DNA of 64,000 nucleotides from contig CBDICR010000006.1 of the NCBI GenBank assembly GCA_965277425.1, positions 62,001 to 126,000 on the forward strand. Reading direction: 5' to 3'. This document shows positions 24,952 through 32,041 of the stretch, piece after piece. The position numbers and the translations under genes are program-made. The notes beneath the pieces were generated by a model, which had not been told where the DNA came from, did not search any database, and saw nothing but the letters and a program-made list of their open reading frames with translations. Positions within the stretch are counted from its first letter, which is position 1; every line of letters starts with the position of its first letter. This DNA comes from Poindextera sp965277425. GTDB lineage: Bacteria > Pseudomonadota > Alphaproteobacteria > Caulobacterales > Caulobacteraceae.

Positions 24952-25923
24952 TCAGCTCCCCGGCCGGAAGGACGGCGGCGCGGCCGACGCCGGCGGCGGG
25001 GTCGGGCGCGGCGGCGGCTGGTCCTGGCCGGCGCGCACCAGGGCCCCGATCCCGGCCAGTGAGCCAACCAGATTGGCCATGTCGGCCGGCACGATCACCG
25101 TCCGCTGCTGGTTGGATTGGGCGAGCATGCCGAAGGCTTCGACATATTTCTGCGCGATGAAATAGTTCAGCGCATTGACGCTGCCGGCCTCGATGGCGTC
25201 GGAGACCATCTTGGTCGCCGTGGCCTCCGCCTGCGCGGAGCGTTCGCGGCCTTCCGCCGCGCGGAAGGCGGCTTCGCGACCGCCCTCGGCCTGCAGCACG
25301 GTGGCCTGCTTGGCGCCCTCGGCGCGGGTGATGGCCGCCTGCTTCTCGCCCTCGGCCTCGGTGATCACCGCGCGCCGCTCGCGCTCGGCCTTCATCTGCC
25401 GGGTCATGGCGTTGGTGATGTCGGGCGGCGGGAACAAATCCTTGATCTCGATCCGCGTCGCCTTGACGCCCCAGGGCTCGGTCGCCTGGTCGATGGCGGT
25501 GAGCAGGCGGGTATTGATCGATTCCCGCTGGGACAGGACATCGTCGAGGTCCATCGAGCCGACCACGGTGCGCAGATTGGTCTGGGCCAGCTGGCCGATA
25601 GCGTACATCAGGTTGTCGACCCGATACATGGCGTTGGCCGCATCGATGATCTGGATGAAGACGATGGCGTCGACCTGGACGGAGACGTTGTCCTTGGTGA
25701 TCACCTCCTGCTGAGCGACCGCCAGCACCTGCTCCATCATGTTCACCTTGCGCCCGATGGTCTCCACGAACGGGGTCAGCAAGGTCATGCCGGGCTTCAA
25801 CGTGCGGGTGTAGCGGCCGAACCGTTCGACGGTGAACTCCCGGCCCTGCGGCACGATCTTGATGGCGCTGAAGACCACGAACAGGGCCAGCACCAGGAAT
25901 ATGGCGGGTATCAACAATGACAT
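24952..25923 (-). CDS. SPFH/Band 7 (stomatin-like, QmcA-type) protein
   Basis: The 323-residue protein has an N-terminal membrane helix (LIPAIFLVLALFVVFSAI), the SPFH domain (IVPQGREFTVERFGRYTRTLKPGMTLL, then EVITKDNVSVQVDAIVFIQI), and a long helical, Ala/Glu-rich coiled-coil (AERERRAVITEAEGEKQAAITRAEG). The C-terminus is Pro-rich. Such proteins assemble as cages that organise membrane proteases and lipids. The downstream nfeD gene forms the usual two-gene unit. Confidence 0.93.
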   Translation of the reverse strand: MSLLIPAIFLVLALFVVFSAIKIVPQGREFTVERFGRYTRTLKPGMTLLTPFVETIGRKVNMMEQVLAVAQQEVITKDNVSVQVDAIVFIQIIDAANAMYRVDNLMYAIGQLAQTNLRTVVGSMDLDDVLSQRESINTRLLTAIDQATEPWGVKATRIEIKDLFPPPDITNAMTRQMKAERERRAVITEAEGEKQAAITRAEGAKQATVLQAEGGREAAFRAAEGRERSAQAEATATKMVSDAIEAGSVNALNYFIAQKYVEAFGMLAQSNQQRTVIVPADMANLVGSLAGIGALVRAGQDQPPPRPTPPPASAAPPSFRPGS

Positions 25924-25957
25924 GACGCGTTTGCCCTCAACCGTTTCGGGTGAGAGC

Positions 25958-26350
25958 CTAGCGCGTCGGCTCGTCCTCCGCCACCGCGCCGCTGTTCAGG
26001 CTCTGGGCAAGTTCGCCGCCCTTTGAGGCGATGGCTTCGGCCTCATGGCGGCTGGCGGCATTGCAGACGGGAAAGGCCTGGCGGCTGGCGACGAAGCCAT
26101 CGTTGAAGGCATCCTTCAACCGCCGCTCGAACGGCCCGTCCGGCTGTTCGGCGCTCACCAGCTGTTGCATGCGCGTGCGCCAATAATAGTCGTTCGGACC
26201 GGCGCAGACCTGGCGCAGCGCGTGGCTCTGGCCAAGCGCGTAGGCCAGCGCGACCAGGGTCTGCCGATCGGCGGGGTTGCGGTCCTGCGCCGAGGCGGGC
26301 GCCGCGCCGGCGAGCCCCAGGATGAGACCGATGGCGAGAACCGCCCGCAT
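25958..26350 (-). CDS. Exported TIGR02301-family protein
   Basis: The 130-residue protein has a signal peptide (MRAVLAIGLILGLAGAAPASAQ) and a helical mature part with the family pattern LVALAYALGQSHALRQVC and the segment YYWRTRMQQL. Cys residues at about 51 and 98 may form a disulphide. TIGR02301 proteins are restricted mainly to alphaproteobacteria and their function is unknown. ATG 26350 overlaps the stop of the upstream gene as TGATG, a coupled arrangement. Confidence 0.84.
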   Translation of the reverse strand: MRAVLAIGLILGLAGAAPASAQDRNPADRQTLVALAYALGQSHALRQVCAGPNDYYWRTRMQQLVSAEQPDGPFERRLKDAFNDGFVASRQAFPVCNAASRHEAEAIASKGGELAQSLNSGAVAEDEPTR

Positions 26351-27333
26351 CACGCGACGGCGGCGGGGACGCCCCGCAACGCCGCAACCCGGTCGATAGC
26401 CGCTTCCGCCTCGGTCATGATGCGCCGGACGATCTCGCCGGCGGGCGGAACGTCGCGCACGCCGCCGGCCGACTGGCCCATGGCGAAGCAGGACTTGTCG
26501 GGATCGAGATCATCGATCTGGCCGCCGATGCCGCCCATGGCCCCGGCGCGCGACGAGATCCCCGCCTGCATCGGAAAGGCCTGGATGTCCTGCGGGCGGC
26601 TTTCCCAGTCCTCGACCCAGGCGTTCTTCTTCACCCGCATCGGCTTGCCGGAATAGGAGCGGGTGCGGATGGTCGACTCGTCGGTGGCCTCCAGAATGGT
26701 CTGCCGGTAGAGCCCGCCGGCGTGCGCCTCCTGCGAGGCGATGAAGCGCGTGCCCATCCAGACGCCCTGGGCGCCGAGCGCCAGCACCGCGGCCAGGCCA
26801 CGCCCGTCATAGAGGCCGCCCGCGCCCACAACCGGGATCTTCACCGCCTCCACCACCTGGGCCACCAGCGGCATGGTCCCCACCAGGCCGGTATGGCCGC
26901 CGCCCTCGCCGCCCTGGCAAATGACCGCGTCGCAGCCGGCCTGCTCGGCCTTGACCGCGTGCTTCACCGCGCCGCAGACCACCATGACCTTCAGGCCGGC
27001 CGCCTTCAGCCTTTGCATGATCGGCATAGGCACGCCGAGGCCCGCGACAAAGCTCGAGGCGCCCTCCGCGATGATGATCTCCACCGAGGCGGTGAGGCTC
27101 TCCGGGCTGGCGGCCAGGAGGTCGACGCCGAACGGCTTGTCGGTCAGCGTGCGGACCTTGCGCATCTCGTCGCGGATGAAGTCCGGCCCACGCCCGGCCA
27201 TGCCCAGCACGCCATAGCCGCCGGCGTTCGACACCGCCGCCGCCAGCTCGGCATAGGAGACCCCGCCCATTCCGGCGAGCATGATCGGGTATTTGACCTC
27301 AAGCAGATCGCAGAGCGGCGTGTGCAGGGACAT
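26350..27333 (-). CDS. Nitronate monooxygenase / NPD-family flavoprotein
   Basis: The 327-residue TIM-barrel FMN protein has the family patterns YPIMLAGMGGVSYAELAAAVSNAGGYGVLG, the glycine-rich ICQGGEGGGHTG with the catalytic His, and the phosphate-binding PVVGAGGLYDGRGLAAVLALGAQGVWMGTRF, written here in short pieces across residues 12-200. ATG 27333 has GAGGAAG upstream. NPD proteins oxidise nitronates; related proteins act as enoyl-ACP reductases (FabK), so the exact substrate is open. Confidence 0.88.
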   Translation of the reverse strand: MSLHTPLCDLLEVKYPIMLAGMGGVSYAELAAAVSNAGGYGVLGMAGRGPDFIRDEMRKVRTLTDKPFGVDLLAASPESLTASVEIIIAEGASSFVAGLGVPMPIMQRLKAAGLKVMVVCGAVKHAVKAEQAGCDAVICQGGEGGGHTGLVGTMPLVAQVVEAVKIPVVGAGGLYDGRGLAAVLALGAQGVWMGTRFIASQEAHAGGLYRQTILEATDESTIRTRSYSGKPMRVKKNAWVEDWESRPQDIQAFPMQAGISSRAGAMGGIGGQIDDLDPDKSCFAMGQSAGGVRDVPPAGEIVRRIMTEAEAAIDRVAALRGVPAAVA

Positions 27334-27400
27334 GGGCTTCCTCAGGTTATTCGCAACAGCATGGCCGCGTTGTACGCTCGGCCGCAATGCCTACGCTGCG

Positions 27401-27832
27401 TCAGCCTGGCGACGGCGGCTCGAGTTCCAGGAGCAGGCTGACTGCTTCGAGGCGCGCCGCCGCTGCGAGTTTGCGATCGAATGTCGCCAATGGCGCGCGC
27501 TGTCGCAAGCAAAGTTCGAGATAGGCCGCGTCATAGGTTGTCAAACGGTGCGTCAAGGCCAAGGCGAGGCTATCGCCAAGAGCACGGGCTGGCATTTCCC
27601 CGTCATATTCAACCGCCCAGGCCTCGGCCTCGCGCGCCAGGGTCAGCGCGCTCGCTGAATCGATCAAGTCCCGCCTGACCTCACGGGCAATCGCATTGCC
27701 GATCTCAAGCGGCCAGTGCGCTGGCGCGATGGCGAGCTCCTGACGAAGACGCAGAATGATCGTTTCCGCCATCTGATCGGAGTCCTGGCCGAGAAGGTAG
27801 TTCAACGCGACGGAGGCATCGAGGACAAACAT
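27401..27832 (-). CDS. PIN-domain ribonuclease toxin (VapC family)
   Basis: The 143-residue PIN protein has the expected acidic active-site residues Asp5 (VLDASVALN), Glu43 (PLEIGNAI), Asp101 (TTYDAAYLEL) and Asp119 (ATFDRKL). It should be an RNA-cleaving toxin that is blocked by the upstream antitoxin. It starts seven bases after the antitoxin gene, so it is cotranscribed. The intact active site suggests a working toxin. Confidence 0.9.
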   Translation of the reverse strand: MFVLDASVALNYLLGQDSDQMAETIILRLRQELAIAPAHWPLEIGNAIAREVRRDLIDSASALTLAREAEAWAVEYDGEMPARALGDSLALALTHRLTTYDAAYLELCLRQRAPLATFDRKLAAAARLEAVSLLLELEPPSPG

Positions 27833-27839
27833 CGTCGCA

Positions 27840-28103
27840 TTAGTAGCGGTGGCCGTCGTGTTTCGCCGCCAGGATCTCGTCCATGGTCAAGAGATGGCCC
27901 AACCCCGCCCGAAGTTTGCGGACCCTGGCCATCGACTCGTCTATGCGCCGCCGCCGTTCCTCGATCTCGTCGGCCTGGATATAAGCCACAATACGGGCGG
28001 TCGGGCGACCGTGTTTGGTGATCACCACGTCCTCGCCCGCGCCGGCCCTCTCGACCAGTTCGGAGAGGCGGTTCTTGGCTTCGAAAAGACCGAAATTGCT
28101 CAT
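27840..28103 (-). CDS. Antitoxin, Phd/YefM (VapB-type partner)
   Basis: The 87-residue protein has the Phd/YefM DNA-binding N-terminus (SNFGLFEAKNRLSELVERAGAGEDVVITKHGRPTARIV) and a charged C-terminal toxin-binding tail (IDESMARVRKLRAGLGHLLTMDEILAAKHDGHRY). Start ATG 28103 is favoured over ATG 28112, which overlaps the edge of the operator palindrome. Neither has a strong ribosome-binding site. It should repress its own operon through the 25-bp palindrome just upstream. Confidence 0.88.
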   Translation of the reverse strand: MSNFGLFEAKNRLSELVERAGAGEDVVITKHGRPTARIVAYIQADEIEERRRRIDESMARVRKLRAGLGHLLTMDEILAAKHDGHRY

Positions 28104-28110
28104 GGCGATC

Positions 28111-28135
28111 ATATCTAGCTGAATCAGCTAGATAT
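28111..28135. promoter_or_regulatory. Perfect 25-bp operator palindrome of the toxin-antitoxin operon
   Basis: Two perfect 12-base arms, ATATCTAGCTGA and TCAGCTAGATAT, flank a single central A. The site lies 8-32 bases upstream of the antitoxin start and overlaps the likely promoter. This is the standard position for antitoxin autorepression. Confidence 0.82.
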
Positions 28136-28155
28136 GGGCTGACACCCGCTCCTTG

Positions 28156-28938
28156 TCAAAAAATCGCGTAGCCGCCGTCGATGATGAAGCTGTCGCCGGA
28201 ATGGTATTTCGACGCATCCGAAGCCAGGTAGACGGCGACGCCGCCGAAGTCGGAGGGCTCGCCCCAGCGCCGCGCGGGCACGCGGCTGATCACGCGGTCG
28301 GTGAAGGTCTGGTTGTCCTGCGCACCCTGAGTCATGTCGGTGGCGATCCAGCCGGGCAGGATGGCGTTGGCGCGCACGCCGTAACGAGCGTGCTCGACGG
28401 CGATGGCGCGGATCATCGAGATCACCGCGCCCTTGGTGGCGGCATAGGCCTCGTTGCGCGCCGCCCCGTCGATGGCCGAGAGCGAGGAAATGGCCACCAG
28501 CGAGCCGCCCGGATCGCCGGCGCCGGCGCGCGCCACGATGTGCTTGCAGGCCGCGCGGAAGGTGAAGAAGACCCCGTCCAGATTGACCGACAGGACGCGC
28601 CGATAGGTCTCGGTTTCGAACTCGGCGAACGATCGCGCCCCGCCGCCGACGCCGGCATTGGCGATCACGGTGTCGATGCGCCCCATCTGCTCGATCGCCT
28701 TGGCCATGCCGGCCTCGACCGCGGCCTCGTCGGCGACATCGACCACCTGGGTCAGGACGTTGACGCCCGTAGCCTTGAGCTTCGCCTCGGCGTCGGCGTT
28801 CTTGGCGCCGTTGGAGCCCCAGATCACCACGTCGGCGCCCGCCTGAGCCAGGGCCTCGACCATGCCGAAGCCGATGCCGCCATTGCCGCCGGTGACCAGC
28901 GCCACCTTCCCCTTCAGATCAAACGGCGCATAGGCCAT
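28156..28938 (-). CDS. SDR-family oxidoreductase
   Basis: The 260-residue short-chain dehydrogenase/reductase has the NAD(P)-binding GGNGGIG motif near residue 16, VIANAGVGGG (NAG motif), the catalytic Ser in AISSLSA, and the YxxxK motif YAATK. It ends with the standard IDGG. ATG 28938 has GAGAGGAA upstream. The sequence is of the 3-oxoacyl-reductase type, but SDR substrates cannot be read from sequence. It stands next to a Nudix gene on the same strand. Confidence 0.88.
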   Translation of the reverse strand: MAYAPFDLKGKVALVTGGNGGIGFGMVEALAQAGADVVIWGSNGAKNADAEAKLKATGVNVLTQVVDVADEAAVEAGMAKAIEQMGRIDTVIANAGVGGGARSFAEFETETYRRVLSVNLDGVFFTFRAACKHIVARAGAGDPGGSLVAISSLSAIDGAARNEAYAATKGAVISMIRAIAVEHARYGVRANAILPGWIATDMTQGAQDNQTFTDRVISRVPARRWGEPSDFGGVAVYLASDASKYHSGDSFIIDGGYAIF

Positions 28939-29005
28939 GACGCATTTCCTCTCTTTCCGCACAGACGATTGTTTGGCGCGACAAACCGCGTTCGGCGCAT
29001 CGTCG

Positions 29006-29413
29006 TCAAGCCAAAGCCGCGAAACGCGCGACCGCCATGGCGATGATGCGGCGGGTTTCCGCCCAGGCGACCAGCCTCATCGCCTCATCGACGGCGACGA
29101 AGCACGCCTCGGCCGCGTCGTCGCCGGCCTTGGGCTCGCCGCTGGTCCAACGCGCCGCATAGTCGATCAGGATCATCTGGCCGCCGTCGTGGAAATGATC
29201 GACGACGTCGACAAGGCCCAGCAGTTCGGCTTCGACGCCGGTTTCTTCCTTCAGTTCGCGCAAGGCGCCCTGCGCCGCGCCCTCACCCATCTCCATCCGG
29301 CCGCCGGGGAGGCTCCATTGGCCCTTGAGCGGCGCCTTGCTGCGGCGGATCAGCAGCACCTGGCCGCCGCGCAGGCAGACCACGCCGACGCAGGGAACCG
29401 GGCGCTCGGTCAC
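29006..29413 (-). CDS. Nudix hydrolase
   Basis: The 135-residue protein has a complete Nudix box at about residues 37-59 (GGRMEMGEGAAQGALREL then KEETG), fitting Gx5Ex7REUxEExGU. The N-terminal segment (VPCVGVVCLRGGQVLLIRRSK) resembles MutT-like and ADP-ribose-type Nudix proteins. It begins at a GTG codon. Substrate (oxidised nucleotide, NADH, ADP-ribose) is not determined. It is nine bases downstream of a VOC-family gene. Confidence 0.9.
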   Translation of the reverse strand: MTERPVPCVGVVCLRGGQVLLIRRSKAPLKGQWSLPGGRMEMGEGAAQGALRELKEETGVEAELLGLVDVVDHFHDGGQMILIDYAARWTSGEPKAGDDAAEACFVAVDEAMRLVAWAETRRIIAMAVARFAALA

Positions 29414-29422
29414 ATCAAGCGC

Positions 29423-29860
29423 TCACAGCGCCGGCGGCGCGCTGCGATGGGCGTCGTCCATCGGGCTCATCAGCCCCACCGGATTGCCGTCTGGATCCTC
29501 GACAATGGCGTAGCGAGACCCCCAGAAGGCGTCATAGGGCGGCTGCAGGGCCTGATGCTCGTGGGTGATCAACTCGTCGAACAGGGCGTCGACCGCCTCG
29601 CGGCTGGGCAGGCTAAACCCCAGCATCACCCGGCCACGCTCGGCCTCGTAGCCGCGGTTGTAGCGGCGCGCCAGAGCCTGGCTGTCGAACTCCATATCGA
29701 CGCCGCCGCCAGCGCCAGCGCCGGCAAGCGTGACATGATGGATGCCGCTCGGCGTCTTCCAGATGGCGCTTTCCGGAATATCGACGCCAAGACGCCGGTA
29801 GAAGGCCAGCGTCGCGGCCATGTTCTTCACCACCAGGTTGACTTGATTGAATTCGGCCAT
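29423..29860 (-). CDS. VOC (glyoxalase/dioxygenase fold) protein
   Basis: The 145-residue protein has the paired beta-alpha-beta-beta-beta pattern of the vicinal oxygen chelate fold. It opens FNQVNLVVKNMAATLAFYRRLGVDIP and closes with AIVEDPDGNPVGLMSP. His and Glu residues at the usual metal positions are only partly evident (HHVTLAG), so a metal-free antibiotic-binding or isomerase variant is possible. It is cotranscribed with the Nudix gene. Confidence 0.86.
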   Translation of the reverse strand: MAEFNQVNLVVKNMAATLAFYRRLGVDIPESAIWKTPSGIHHVTLAGAGAGGGVDMEFDSQALARRYNRGYEAERGRVMLGFSLPSREAVDALFDELITHEHQALQPPYDAFWGSRYAIVEDPDGNPVGLMSPMDDAHRSAPPAL

Positions 29861-29902
29861 GTCCGTCCGTTTGTCGCCGTCCGAAGACAGAGCGCTTTAA
29901 AT

Positions 29903-30700
29903 CTATTGGGCCGTCCAGCCGCCGTCGATGGGCAGGGCCGCGCCGTTCACCGAGGCGCCGAGGTCGCTGGCCAGGTAGAGCATGAGGCCGGCCAGTTGGT
30001 CGAAGCCGACGAAACGCTTGGTAGGCTGGGCGGCGAGGATGACGTCGCTCATCACCTGCTCGGGGGTCATCTTGCGCGCCTTGGCCTGATCGGCGATCTG
30101 CGCCTCCACCAGCGGCGTCTTCACATAGCCGGGACAGATGGCGTTGCAGGTGATCCCGGCCTGGGCCACCTCCAGCGCGACGGTCCTGGTCAGGCCGAGG
30201 ACGCCATGCTTGGCCGCCACATAGGCCGCCTTGAACGGCGAGGCGACCAGGGCGTGGGCCGAGGCGATGTTGACGATCCGCCCATGGCCGGCCGCCCTCA
30301 TGATCGGGACCGCCGCGCGAATGGCGTGGAAGGCCGAGGTGAGGTTGATCGCGATGATCTGATCCCACTTTTCGACCGGAAAATCCTCGATCGGCGAGAC
30401 GAACTGGACGCCGGCGTTATTGATCAGGATGTCGAGCCGGCCGAATTCGCGGTCGGCCGTGGCGATCAGATCGGCGATCTGCCCCGGCTGGGTCATGTCG
30501 GCGGGGTGGTAGAGCACGCGCACGCCGTGTTGCTGGGCCAGCGCCGCCCTCGCGTGCTCGATCGCGGCCGGCTCGCCGAAACCGTTCAGCACGACGTCGA
30601 CGCCTTCGGCGGCCAAGGCGGCGGCCATGGCCTGTCCGATACCGCTGGTCGAGCCGGTGACGACGGCCGCCCGCCCCTTGAGTCCGTGATCGAAGGCCAT
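29903..30700 (-). CDS. bdhA: 3-hydroxybutyrate dehydrogenase (SDR)
   Basis: The 265-residue SDR matches D-3-hydroxybutyrate dehydrogenase: GSTSGIGQAMA near residue 16, LINNAGVQFVSPIEDFPVEKWDQIIAINLT, IASAHALVASPFKAAYVAAKHGVLG with the YxxxK motif, and ICPGYVKTPLVEAQI, each read in short pieces. It oxidises D-3-hydroxybutyrate to acetoacetate with NAD during use of polyhydroxybutyrate or ketone bodies. Gene symbol by similarity of motifs only. Confidence 0.9.
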   Translation of the reverse strand: MAFDHGLKGRAAVVTGSTSGIGQAMAAALAAEGVDVVLNGFGEPAAIEHARAALAQQHGVRVLYHPADMTQPGQIADLIATADREFGRLDILINNAGVQFVSPIEDFPVEKWDQIIAINLTSAFHAIRAAVPIMRAAGHGRIVNIASAHALVASPFKAAYVAAKHGVLGLTRTVALEVAQAGITCNAICPGYVKTPLVEAQIADQAKARKMTPEQVMSDVILAAQPTKRFVGFDQLAGLMLYLASDLGASVNGAALPIDGGWTAQ

Positions 30701-30775
30701 GTTCGAACTCTCTCTCGATGGTCGTGGACGGAGGCTGAACCTAGGCCGGCGGGCCTTGAAAGTCGCCCATCACCG

Positions 30776-31570
30776 TCAAACCGCGCGCGGAGTCTTCGGC
30801 GGCGGCTGCAGGCGCGTAAAAACCCAGTCGGTCGGGCTCGAAAGCGAGGCATTGAAGCCATAGCCGGCCGTGTCGAAGGCCTTCAGACCCTCGGCGCGGT
30901 CGATCCGGTGGTCGATGGCGTAACGCGCCATCAGCCCCCGCGCCGTCTTGGCGTAGAGCATCAGGGCCCGCGGCGCCTCGCCCGGCCGCACCTCCTTGAA
31001 GTGGCAGGTCAGGTGCGGGATGCTGAGCGCCTCGGTCCTGATCGAGCCGAAATATTCCTGACTGGCCAGGTTGACCAGGGTCGGGTCGGCCTGGCCCTCG
31101 GCGGCGCGGTTCAGCGCCTCGGGAATTCGGGTGCGCCAGAAGTCGTAGAGGCTGGCGCCGCGCCTGGTCTTCAGCCGCGCGCCCATTTCCAGCCGATAGG
31201 GCTGGATCGCATCAAGCGGCCGGAGCAGCCCATAGAGGCCGGAGAGGATACGCACACGGTCCTGCGCCCAGGCCAGCGCCTTCTTGTCCAGGGTGCGGGC
31301 GGCCAGGCCGTCATAGACGTCGCCATTGAAGGCCAGCACGGCCTGCACCCCATCCTCGCTCTGCGGATCGAAGGCCTGGAAGCGCTGGTAGTTGAGCTCG
31401 GCCAGGGCGTCGGAGATCGACATCAGCCGCTTCAGATCGGTCCGCTTCAGACGACGCGTGGTCCGGGCAAGCTCGGCAATGTCCGCCGTCAGTTCCGGCA
31501 GGGTCAGAGGCGCGGCGACCGGCGGTGGCGCGAAGTTCAGTTTCTTGGCCGGCGACAGCACGATCAGCAT
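30776..31570 (-). CDS. yaaA: YaaA-family peroxide stress protein
   Basis: The 264-residue protein is of the YaaA/DUF328 family, which lowers free iron and protects DNA under peroxide stress. Signature segments are MLIVLSPAKKLNF at the start, FNGDVYDGLAA, RILSGLYGLLRPLD and LVNLASQEYFGSI. It stands alone, downstream of a noncoding region with inverted repeats. Length fits the family. Confidence 0.93.
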   Translation of the reverse strand: MLIVLSPAKKLNFAPPPVAAPLTLPELTADIAELARTTRRLKRTDLKRLMSISDALAELNYQRFQAFDPQSEDGVQAVLAFNGDVYDGLAARTLDKKALAWAQDRVRILSGLYGLLRPLDAIQPYRLEMGARLKTRRGASLYDFWRTRIPEALNRAAEGQADPTLVNLASQEYFGSIRTEALSIPHLTCHFKEVRPGEAPRALMLYAKTARGLMARYAIDHRIDRAEGLKAFDTAGYGFNASLSSPTDWVFTRLQPPPKTPRAV

Positions 31571-31655
31571 GGCTCGGCCATTAAGACCGATTGAACGGCC
31601 GAGCCAAGAGCCGGATTTCCTCCAGGCCCGCTAGGCGGGCGACGTCTTTTGGATT

Positions 31656-31783
31656 CACCGCCAAGGTCGCCAAGAAGAGCAATGTCGTGTCGATTCTAGG
31701 CCTGTGAACTGCGCGCCCTTGGCGCGCGATCGATACCCGCCGCGCAACGCCACGCCTTGGCGACCTTGGCGAGCTTGGCGGTC
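31656..31783. repeat. Inverted-repeat element A (CCAAGGTCGCCAAG family)
   Basis: The left arm at 31656-31674 (CACCGCCAAGGTCGCCAAG) is nearly complementary to a right arm at about 31755-31783 (CTTGGCGACC, CTTGGCGAGC, CTTGGCGGT). Between them is about 80 bases containing the palindrome GCGCGCCCTTGGCGCGC. It is related in sequence to element B just downstream. Confidence 0.65.
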
Positions 31784-31802
31784 AGACGGTCGTCAGTATC
31801 CG

Positions 31803-31900
31803 ACCACGAAGGACACCAAGGTCACCAAGGTCACGAAGAAGAAAAGCGCCAGTCTTCGCTGCCCCTTGGTGATCTTGGTGACCTTGGTGACCTTCGTGGT
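31803..31900. repeat. Inverted-repeat element B (ACCAAGGTCACC family)
   Basis: A 36-base left arm (31803-31838) and a 36-base right arm (31865-31900) are complementary with three mismatches. Both are built of tandem ACCAAGGTC units. The spacer is 26 bases. Elements with this heptad-like text occur in many bacterial genomes as short mobile palindromes; that background is general knowledge, not tested here. Confidence 0.75.
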
Positions 31901-31985
31901 GAAATTCGGCGGAAGATGACGCGCTACGCGCCTTGAAGGATTCAACCCCGAAAAACCTTCCCGCCGAGCCCGGGGCCACAAGCAA

Positions 31986-32011
31986 GCGGGCCGGTCTTGC
32001 GACCGGCCCGC
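31986..32011 (-). terminator. Intrinsic terminator of the surface-protein gene
   Basis: A perfect 11-bp GC stem (GCGGGCCGGTC at 31986-31996 and its complement at 32001-32011) with a TTGC loop lies 30 bases beyond the stop codon of the minus-strand gene at 32042. On that strand it is followed by a short T-containing tail (TTGCTTGT). This fits a factor-independent terminator, though the T-run is weak. Confidence 0.75.
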
Positions 32012-32041
32012 GCTTTAGATTGGAACTGCCGTCTCGATCGA

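Larger units (their letters stand above)
31571..32041. other. 471-base noncoding stretch with two inverted-repeat elements
   Basis: No gene is supported here. It holds two related inverted-repeat elements (31656-31783 and 31803-31900) built from the words CCTTGG and GGTCACC, then a terminator hairpin for the large surface-protein gene. A frame of repeated K-V-T residues crosses the second element, but it is a by-product of the repeat. Confidence 0.8.

Noticed and set aside
31704..31919. Small frame with a repeated K-V-T peptide
   Set aside because: The peptide comes from the tandem words of the inverted-repeat element; frames exist on both strands and none has a ribosome-binding site.
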